Shown here: positions 5,988-10,636 of the stretch, in pieces
How positions within the stretch are numbered: the first letter of the stretch is position 1
Layout: each line of letters starts with the position of its first letter
Assembly: GCA_017547975.1 (NCBI GenBank)
Contig: JAFYNU010000090.1
Span: 1-10,636, forward strand
DNA from: Clostridia bacterium
Lineage (GTDB): Bacteria > Bacillota > Clostridia > Oscillospirales > QAMX01
Direction of reading: 5' to 3'
DNA length: 10,636 nt
Translations under genes and position numbers: made by a program
The notes under the pieces: model-generated
Databases searched by the model: none
The model's input: the letters and a program-made list of their open reading frames with translations, nothing else
What the model was told of the DNA's origin: nothing

Positions 5988-6745
5988 TCGATACTCACCA
6001 AAGCAGCCACGGGATAGTGGTCCGAAAGGTAGAGTCCGTCCCGGGTTTGATCCCAAAGGCAAACCGACTCCGCGATAACACCATCAGATGCGAAAATATA
6101 GTCAATTTTCAGAGGTTCTGCCAATACTCCATAACCGTGGAAGGTCCCCCCAAGCTCTTCCGCCAGGTCCCGAAGCCCTGCATTGGTGAGCACTTGGATT
6201 TCCTCCGCATCGGGGGTGGCGTTGAAGTCCCCGGTGAAAAGGAAGGGCAAGCCCAACCGTTCCCCGTCCGCCTTCAGGCGCTTGAGCACCAGGTCGGAGC
6301 TTTGAATACGGGCCTTGACCCCCTCATGATCGGTGTGGAGGTTATACACCAGGAAGCTCTTTCCATTTCCGGTGTCGGTCAGGGAAACCACGGTACACAC
6401 CCGAGGACAGGGGCTTTGATCCTCCGGATAGCGGGATCCGGGGGTGTAGATGGTGGGAGAAAGCCAGAAGGTATCGCATTCGTTCAGGTTAAAGCGGTTC
6501 TTGCGGAAGGCAATCACCGAGCTTTCCCCAAACCGGTCGGCATCCCGTCCGCCGCCCACGATATAATAATCGTTCAGATTGTCCCGCAAGGCCTCCCGCA
6601 TGTGCTGAAGGCACTCCTGGAACCCGATGATATCGGGGGCTTCATCCCGGATGGTATCCAGGATGAAGGGCAGGCGGTGACAGAATTGCTGGGCTCCATC
6701 GTTCGGCGTGTCGTAACGCAGATTGAAGCTTACGATCTTGTACAT
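5984..6745 (-). CDS. Endonuclease/exonuclease/phosphatase (EEP) fold hydrolase
   Basis: A 253-residue predicted soluble metal-dependent phosphoesterase. All EEP signature motifs are present: SFNLR (N8), GFQEC (E44, metal ligand), YNLHTDH (N135, H137, D139), FTGDFNATP (D173, N175), IDYIF (D215) and the closing SDHYP (D242, H243). No signal peptide or membrane helix is visible. The family includes exonuclease III, sphingomyelinases, inositol phosphatases and deadenylases. The SFNLRYDTPND opening and LHTDHEG motif are typical of the small 'endonuclease/exonuclease/phosphatase family protein' group whose substrates are mostly unknown, so phosphodiester or phosphomonoester specificity is open. The ATG at 6745 has AGGGGG 6 bases upstream; a TTG two codons earlier abuts that site and is unlikely. 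It lies 19 bases after ychF and overlaps the acyltransferase start by 4 bases. Confidence 0.88.
   Translation of the reverse strand: MYKIVSFNLRYDTPNDGAQQFCHRLPFILDTIRDEAPDIIGFQECLQHMREALRDNLNDYYIVGGGRDADRFGESSVIAFRKNRFNLNECDTFWLSPTIYTPGSRYPEDQSPCPRVCTVVSLTDTGNGKSFLVYNLHTDHEGVKARIQSSDLVLKRLKADGERLGLPFLFTGDFNATPDAEEIQVLTNAGLRDLAEELGGTFHGYGVLAEPLKIDYIFASDGVIAESVCLWDQTRDGLYLSDHYPVAALVSIE
5994..5999 (-). promoter_or_regulatory. Ribosome binding site fixing the acyltransferase start
   Basis: On the minus strand GGTGAG lies 6 bases before ATG 5987, inside the end of the upstream gene. It supports the 250-residue product and a coupled ATGA junction. Confidence 0.65.
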
Positions 6746-6751
6746 AGGCAA

Positions 6752-6757
6752 CCCCCT
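6752..6757 (-). promoter_or_regulatory. Ribosome binding site of the EEP gene
   Basis: Minus-strand AGGGGG, 6 bases before ATG 6745, within the 19-base gap after ychF. It abuts the alternative TTG at 6751, which rules that start out in practice. Confidence 0.65.
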
Positions 6758-6764
6758 GTATTCC

Positions 6765-7862
6765 TTACACGTTGAAGCGGAAGAGAACGATATCCCCGTC
6801 CTTCATAACGTATTCCTTGCCTTCACTGCGAACCAAACCACGCTCCTTGGCGGTGGTCATATTTTCGCCGCAATCCATGAAGTCCTGGAAGGAGATGACT
6901 TCGGCACGGATGAAGCCCCGCTCAAAGTCGGAGTGAATGGTACCTGCTGCCTTGGGCGCCTTGGTTCCCTTGCGGATGGTCCAGGCACGGCATTCGTCCT
7001 TACCGGAGGTCAGGAAGGAGATAAGACCCAGAAGGGCGTAGCTTTCGGTGATCAGACGGTCAAGACCCGATTCCTCCACCCCCAGTTCCTCCAGGAACAT
7101 GGCCTGATCTTCGGGATCCAGGGTGGCAATTTCTTCTTCGGTCTTGGCACAGATGGGAAGGATACTGGCGCCTTCCTTGGCGGCCACTTCGGACACGGCG
7201 GCATAGAGAGGATTCTCCTTGTAACCACCGGCAAAATCTTCTTCGCTCATATTGGCGGCGTAAATAATGGGCTTGTTGGAAAGAAGAGAGATGGTGGAAA
7301 TGATTTCCTTTTCGTCATTCTCCGCATCAAACACACGGGCGGAAAGGCCCTCTTCCAAATGTGCCTTCAGCCGTTCCAGCAGGGCTACTTCGGCTTCCAG
7401 CTTTTTGTCAGCCCGGGCGGCCTTGCGAGACTTATCAATGCGGCGTTCCAGGATTTCCAGGTCGGAAAGAATCAGTTCCAGGTTGATGGTTTCGATATCC
7501 CGGGCGGCATCCACACTGCCATCCACGTGAATGACGTTTTCGTCCTCGAAGCAACGCACCACGTGCACCACGGCGTCCACTTCCCGGATGTTGGCCAGGA
7601 ACTTATTGCCCAGACCCTCACCCTTGCTGGCGCCGCGCACCAGACCGGCGATGTCGCAGAATTCGATGACGGCAGGAGTGGTCTTGTCGGGCTGATAAAG
7701 ACGAGACAATTCCTCCAGGCGCTTGTCAGGTACCGGTACCACGCCGATGTTGGGGTCAATGGTGCAGAAGGGGTAGTTTGCCACGTCGGCACCGGCCTTG
7801 GTCAGAGCGTTAAAAAGGGTGCTTTTTCCCACGTTGGGAAGTCCAATAATTCCAAGTTTCAT
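6765..7862 (-). CDS. ychF: Redox-regulated ATPase / GTPase YchF (OLA1 family)
   Basis: A 365-residue Obg-related P-loop protein, the normal family length (about 363-367). YchF/OLA1 binds ribosomes and prefers ATP; it affects translation and stress responses. The P-loop is GLPNVGKST (7-15), switch I region is YPFCTIDPN (30-38), the G3 motif is DIAG (70-73) and the G4 position reads NMSE (204-207) instead of NKxD, the family feature linked to ATP use. A helical coiled-coil insertion lies between about 130 and 175 (many Lys, Arg and Glu), and the C-terminal TGS domain covers about 280-363, including SGKDECRAWTIRKG and HSDFERGFIRAEVIS. Start ATG overlaps the tsaD stop as ATGA, with AAAGGA 10 bases upstream, so it is translationally coupled to tsaD. 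Nothing is truncated or unusual. Confidence 0.97.
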   Translation of the reverse strand: MKLGIIGLPNVGKSTLFNALTKAGADVANYPFCTIDPNIGVVPVPDKRLEELSRLYQPDKTTPAVIEFCDIAGLVRGASKGEGLGNKFLANIREVDAVVHVVRCFEDENVIHVDGSVDAARDIETINLELILSDLEILERRIDKSRKAARADKKLEAEVALLERLKAHLEEGLSARVFDAENDEKEIISTISLLSNKPIIYAANMSEEDFAGGYKENPLYAAVSEVAAKEGASILPICAKTEEEIATLDPEDQAMFLEELGVEESGLDRLITESYALLGLISFLTSGKDECRAWTIRKGTKAPKAAGTIHSDFERGFIRAEVISFQDFMDCGENMTTAKERGLVRSEGKEYVMKDGDIVLFRFNV

Positions 7863-8908
7863 ATTTTTCCATTCCTTTCGGACAAATATTCCAGATTGGC
7901 GTAGGCGTTTTCATCCAACCCCACGGTTTTTCCCGCTAAAAGATCGTAATACCCCTGGGCGGCGATCATAGCGGCATTGTCCCCGCAAACCGAAAGCGGG
8001 GGCATATAGAGGGTAACACCATATTTTTTTGCGGAGGCTTCCAACCGTTCCCGCAGGCGGGAATTGGCGGCCACACCGCCCCCCACCACAAAGGTCTTAC
8101 TCTTTTCGGACTTGACGGCGTATTCGAACCGGGATACCAGCATGTCCGCCACCGCTTCGCAGAAGGAGGCCGCCAGCACTTCCCGTTCGATTTCTTCGCC
8201 TTTTTGTTCGGCGGTATGTATCTTATTGATGACTGCGGTTTTGAGCCCCGAGAAGGAGGTATCGTAGGGGGCTTCCTCGAACACCGGGCGGGGCAGAGGG
8301 AAGCGGCGCATACATTCTTCCACACCGTATTGTTCCCGGCCAAGCTTCGCCAACCGGTCAATCTCCTTGCCGCCGGGATAGGGAATATTCAAAACCCGGG
8401 CCACCTTGTCAAAGGCTTCTCCCGCGGCATCATCCCGGGTGGAACCCAGAACCGTCATATCGCAATAGTCGGCCACCCGGATAAAGAAGGTATTTCCGCC
8501 CGATACCGAGAGAGCCGTAAAGGGGGGCTTGAGCTCCGGGAAGGCCAGGTAGGCCGCCGCAATGTGCCCGGCAATGTGGTTCACCGTGACAAGGGGGATG
8601 CCCAGGGCATAAGCCGCGCCCTTGGCAAAGGAAAGACCGGTGAGCAGGGCCCCGATAAGCCCCGGACGGTTGGTGCAGGCAATGGCGGTCAGGTCCTTCT
8701 TGGTGATACCCGCATTCCGGATGGCTTCCTCCGCCAAACCTGCTATGGTTTCCAGGTGCTTTCGGGAGGCGATTTCGGGCACCACACCCCCGTACACCTT
8801 ATGAATTTCGATCTGTGACAGGGTCTCCACTGAGAGGACCCGCCGTCCATCCTCCACCACGGCGATGGAGGTTTCATCGCAGGAGGATTCGATTCCCAAA
8901 AGAATCAT
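7859..8908 (-). CDS. tsaD: tRNA N6-adenosine threonylcarbamoyltransferase TsaD
   Basis: A 349-residue protein, full length for the Kae1/TsaD/Gcp family. It transfers the threonylcarbamoyl group from TC-AMP to A37 of ANN-decoding tRNAs, together with TsaB and TsaE, in the cytosol. Visible motifs: N-terminal GIESSCDETSIAVV (5-18) of the ASKHA fold, metal ligands H111 and H115 in NHIAGHIAAAY, SVSGGNT (134-140), DDAAGEAFDK (159-168), YPGG (177-180), GGGVAANS (276-283) and CGDNAAMIA (308-316) with metal ligand D310. One loop reads TNRPGLIGALL (79-89), where many homologues have GPGL, so R81 replaces a common Gly. Start ATG has AAGGTGA 4 bases upstream and overlaps the rimI stop as ATGA. The usual cluster partners tsaB and tsaE are not in this window. 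Confidence 0.98.
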   Translation of the reverse strand: MILLGIESSCDETSIAVVEDGRRVLSVETLSQIEIHKVYGGVVPEIASRKHLETIAGLAEEAIRNAGITKKDLTAIACTNRPGLIGALLTGLSFAKGAAYALGIPLVTVNHIAGHIAAAYLAFPELKPPFTALSVSGGNTFFIRVADYCDMTVLGSTRDDAAGEAFDKVARVLNIPYPGGKEIDRLAKLGREQYGVEECMRRFPLPRPVFEEAPYDTSFSGLKTAVINKIHTAEQKGEEIEREVLAASFCEAVADMLVSRFEYAVKSEKSKTFVVGGGVAANSRLRERLEASAKKYGVTLYMPPLSVCGDNAAMIAAQGYYDLLAGKTVGLDENAYANLEYLSERNGKI

Positions 8909-9363
8909 AGATTCACCTTCTTATAAAATCGGGTCAGAAGCAGGGCATGTTCGGTGGGGTTTTGATAATAATTCTTCCGAAGGCCCACTTCCTCAAAGGA
9001 CAGGCTTTTGTATAGCGAAATGGCGGGGATATTGCTTTCCCGGACTTCCAGGGTGACAAAAGCCAACTTGGCAGCTTCCGCCCCCTTCAACAGGGCATCC
9101 ATCAGTTCCCGGGCAAGTCCCCGGCGGCGATAGTCGGGATGGACGCAAAGATTCATGATATACCCCTCGTCCAGAACCGACTGCATCCCCACGTAGCCCA
9201 CCAGGGTCTTATCGTCAAAGGCTCCAAAGTAGATGCCTTCCGGTTTGGTCAATTCCTCCCACATCATGGTGGGGGAAGTGGGGGTATGGAAGCAGAGACC
9301 TTCCAAATGGGAAGCTGCCTGGGCCATATCGGCGGCCATGGGGCGAATTTCAATTTGTTCCAT
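8905..9363 (-). CDS. rimI: Ribosomal protein S18 alanine N-acetyltransferase RimI
   Basis: A 152-residue GNAT enzyme, the normal RimI length. RimI acetylates the N-terminal alanine of ribosomal protein S18. Motif A is NLCVHPDYRRRGLARELM (71-88), with the acetyl-CoA loop R79-R-R-G-L-A. The following LEVRESNIPAISLYKSLSF (105-123) gives the family's E106 and Y118, matching the catalytic Glu and Tyr pattern of RimI, and ends with GLRKNYYQNP (127-136), the usual RimI tail. The call is strengthened by tight linkage to tsaD (4-base ATGA overlap), the classic bacterial rimI-tsaD pair. A longer frame reaches 9447, but the ATG at 9363 has AAAGGAG 7 bases upstream and lies 4 bases after the previous stop, so the longer version is rejected. 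In many Bacteria this enzyme also acetylates other proteins; that cannot be judged here. Confidence 0.93.
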   Translation of the reverse strand: MEQIEIRPMAADMAQAASHLEGLCFHTPTSPTMMWEELTKPEGIYFGAFDDKTLVGYVGMQSVLDEGYIMNLCVHPDYRRRGLARELMDALLKGAEAAKLAFVTLEVRESNIPAISLYKSLSFEEVGLRKNYYQNPTEHALLLTRFYKKVNL

Positions 9364-9367
9364 GGGT

Positions 9368-9805
9368 TTACTCCTTTGCTTCGGCAAGCCGGGCCAGAAT
9401 ATCGTCCAGCATGCCTGCCACCCGGCGATAATCCGAATCGTCCCCACCGTAGGGATCGGGAATCTCCGGATCCAGAGCAGAGATTCGTTTCTTCAGCTCG
9501 GGACTCTTTTCCAAAAGCTCGGTCAAATACTGGGCCTGATACTTGGTCATGGTGATGATCATCAGGGCATATTTCAAAAGGTCATAGGAAATCTCTGTGG
9601 TGCGATGCTCCTCCAGAGAAATGCCGTAGGCTTCCATGGCTTCTATGGCTCCCCAATCGGCTTCCTCCCCTTCGATGGCGTTGATACCGCAGGACTTGGC
9701 CCGCAGGGTCAAGCCGTTTTGGGCAGCATAGTGATTAAAAAAGGCCTCTGCCATGGCACTGCGGCAGGTATTGCGGTCACATACAAAAAGAATATAGGGT
9801 TGCAT
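9368..9805 (-). CDS. Low-molecular-weight protein phosphatase (YwlE/arsenate-reductase-like)
   Basis: A 145-residue cytosolic phosphatase of the LMW-PTP fold. The P-loop is CDRNTCRS (C9 to S16), fitting C-x5-R-S with nucleophile C9 and phosphate-binding R15. The general-acid loop is EIPDPYGG (114-121) with D117. Family members dephosphorylate phosphotyrosine or, for YwlE, phosphoarginine. T13 in the P-loop aligns with T11 of Bacillus subtilis YwlE, the residue tied to arginine preference, whereas tyrosine phosphatases usually carry Ile or Leu there; so a protein-arginine phosphatase role is plausible but unproven. The usual Gly in the loop (CxGN) is Arg11 here. In B. subtilis ywlE also sits beside a t6A gene (ywlC), and here it is next to rimI-tsaD. 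RBS AAGGAGGG at 9815-9822 overlaps the polA stop; start ATG 9805. Confidence 0.87.
   Translation of the reverse strand: MQPYILFVCDRNTCRSAMAEAFFNHYAAQNGLTLRAKSCGINAIEGEEADWGAIEAMEAYGISLEEHRTTEISYDLLKYALMIITMTKYQAQYLTELLEKSPELKKRISALDPEIPDPYGGDDSDYRRVAGMLDDILARLAEAKE
9371..9377 (-). promoter_or_regulatory. Ribosome binding site fixing the rimI start
   Basis: Minus-strand AAAGGAG inside the last codons (Lys-Glu) of the phosphatase gene, 7 bases before ATG 9363. It decides the start against the longer frame to 9447. Confidence 0.75.
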
Positions 9806-9820
9806 GGCGTTTCTCCCTCC

Positions 9821-10636
9821 TTATTGCTTGGCTTCGTACCAGGTTTTCCCCACGCCGGCATCGGCTTCCAGGGTTACCCGATAGCGTACCACCGACTCCA
9901 TTTCTTCCTTCACCAGGCGCTTGACCAGTTCCACTTCCTCCTCCGGCGCTTCCACGATCAGTTCGTCGTGGATTTGCAGAATCAGGCGGGATCGGGGGCT
10001 ATCTGTTTTGAGTCGGTTATGAATTTTGATCATGGCAAGCTTGATCACGTCGGCTGCGGTACCCTGGATGGGAGCATTCAGGGCAATGCGTTCCGCCGCC
10101 GAGCGGAGATTGAAGTTCTTGGCCTTGATATCAGGGATATAACGGCGGCGGCCAAACAGGGTTTCCACGTATCCGGTTTCCCTGGCCTTTTCCACCACGT
10201 CCTTCATATACTGCTTCACACCGGGATAGCTTTCCAGGTAGCGTTCAATATACTCCTTGGCTTCCTTGCGGGATACCCCAATATCCTCCGCCAGAGCAAA
10301 ATCCGAAATGCCGTAGATAATACCAAAGTTGACCGCCTTGGCGCTGGAACGCATTTCGGGGGTCACGGCAAAGGGAGGCACCCCGAAGACCTGGGAGGCG
10401 GTGAGGGTATGAATATCCTGACCTTCCTCAAAGGCTTCAATCATATTGTCGTCCCCGGCAATGTGTGCCAGAAGACGCAGTTCAATCTGGGAATAGTCGG
10501 CATCCACCAGCACGTAGCCCGGCGGCGCCACAAACATTTTCCGAAGCTCCCGCCCAAGGGGGGTGCGCACCGGTATGTTTTGCAGATTGGGTTCGGAGGA
10601 GGAAATACGGCCGGTAATGGCGCCGGTCTGGAAGAA
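9821..10636 (-). CDS. polA: DNA polymerase I, C-terminal polymerase domain (5' part beyond window)
   Basis: The last 271 residues of family A DNA polymerase I are in the window; the open frame runs to the right edge, so the true start, the 5'-nuclease domain, any 3'-5' exonuclease domain and part of the thumb are outside. It fills gaps in repair and replaces Okazaki primers. Numbered from the first visible residue: TGRISSSEPNLQNIP (8-22) is the palm entry, motif A is DADYSQIELR (45-54, catalytic D47), the O-helix motif B is RSSAKAVNFGIIYG (96-109, R96, K100, F104, Y108) and motif C is QIHDELIVE (221-229, H223, D224, E225). F104 is the position where Phe favours dNTPs over ddNTPs. The chain ends naturally (GVGKTWYEAKQ). 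A GTG at 10570 inside conserved sequence is not a start. It heads the visible leftward series and touches the phosphatase RBS. Confidence 0.98.
   Translation of the reverse strand, partial: FFQTGAITGRISSSEPNLQNIPVRTPLGRELRKMFVAPPGYVLVDADYSQIELRLLAHIAGDDNMIEAFEEGQDIHTLTASQVFGVPPFAVTPEMRSSAKAVNFGIIYGISDFALAEDIGVSRKEAKEYIERYLESYPGVKQYMKDVVEKARETGYVETLFGRRRYIPDIKAKNFNLRSAAERIALNAPIQGTAADVIKLAMIKIHNRLKTDSPRSRLILQIHDELIVEAPEEEVELVKRLVKEEMESVVRYRVTLEADAGVGKTWYEAKQ

Noticed and set aside
5988..6062. N-terminal extension of the DUF1624 protein to 6062
   Set aside because: It would lie inside the conserved SDHYP end of the EEP gene, and the family motif begins soon after the ATG at 5987.
5283..6775. 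Long plus-strand open frames opposite the acyltransferase and EEP genes
   Set aside because: No family motif, and they oppose two genes with clear signatures and coupled starts.
6723..7904. A 393-codon open frame on the plus strand covering the whole ychF gene
   Set aside because: It is an antisense shadow: the translation is Gly/His/Gln-rich without recognisable motifs, while the minus-strand frame is an unmistakable full-length YchF.
9361..9447. N-terminal extension of rimI to an upstream start at 9447
   Set aside because: It would overlap the phosphatase gene by 80 bases; the ATG at 9363 has an ideal ribosome binding site and gives the normal RimI length.
1..10636. CRISPR array, tRNA, rRNA, insertion sequence or phage attachment repeats
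   Set aside because: No regularly spaced repeats, cloverleaf sequence, transposase motif or flanking direct repeats could be seen on either strand.

Overview
The window looks like a chromosomal segment of a Gram-positive anaerobe of the class Clostridia, possibly an Oscillospirales-type gut bacterium. This is inferred from protein style (the TsaD, YchF, PolA and DUF1624-type proteins), strong GGAGG-type ribosome binding sites, dense operons and GC-rich codon use in the core genes. No rRNA, tRNA, CRISPR array, insertion sequence or phage gene was seen. Coding density is very high, and no stretch over 300 bases lacks a gene.

Layout. The left half reads rightward: the tail of an unidentified gene (3-92), a GNAT acetyltransferase (101-838), a nitrilase-superfamily hydrolase (835-1539), an HELGH metallopeptidase-like protein (1600-2457) ending in a hairpin terminator, then a new promoter (2495-2523) driving an MFS transporter (2556-3800) and an esterase fused to a short propeller-like domain (3804-5195). 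The right half reads leftward as one tightly packed series entering from beyond the right edge: polA (3' part), a low-molecular-weight protein phosphatase, rimI, tsaD, ychF, an endonuclease/exonuclease/phosphatase-fold hydrolase and a DUF1624-type membrane acyltransferase. The two halves converge on a perfect 14-bp hairpin at 5203-5234, which probably ends transcription from both sides.

How the genes fit together. The leftward series is mostly housekeeping: DNA repair and replication (PolA), protein dephosphorylation, N-terminal acetylation of ribosomal protein S18 (RimI), tRNA t6A37 synthesis (TsaD) and a ribosome-associated ATPase (YchF). Two less conserved genes, the EEP hydrolase and the membrane acyltransferase, are appended at its end. 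Three of its junctions are 4-base ATGA stop/start overlaps and the remaining gaps are 4 to 19 bases, which indicates co-transcription and translational coupling. The rightward genes look accessory. The GNAT-nitrilase pair shares a GTGA overlap and sits in visibly AT-richer DNA, and the MFS-esterase pair forms its own transcription unit.

There is no obviously new multi-gene system. The best candidates for a second look are the nitrilase-like protein whose usual catalytic lysine position holds arginine, the esterase with only part of a propeller attached, the unclassified cytosolic HELGH protein, and the phosphatase with a P-loop resembling arginine phosphatases but with a Gly-to-Arg change.
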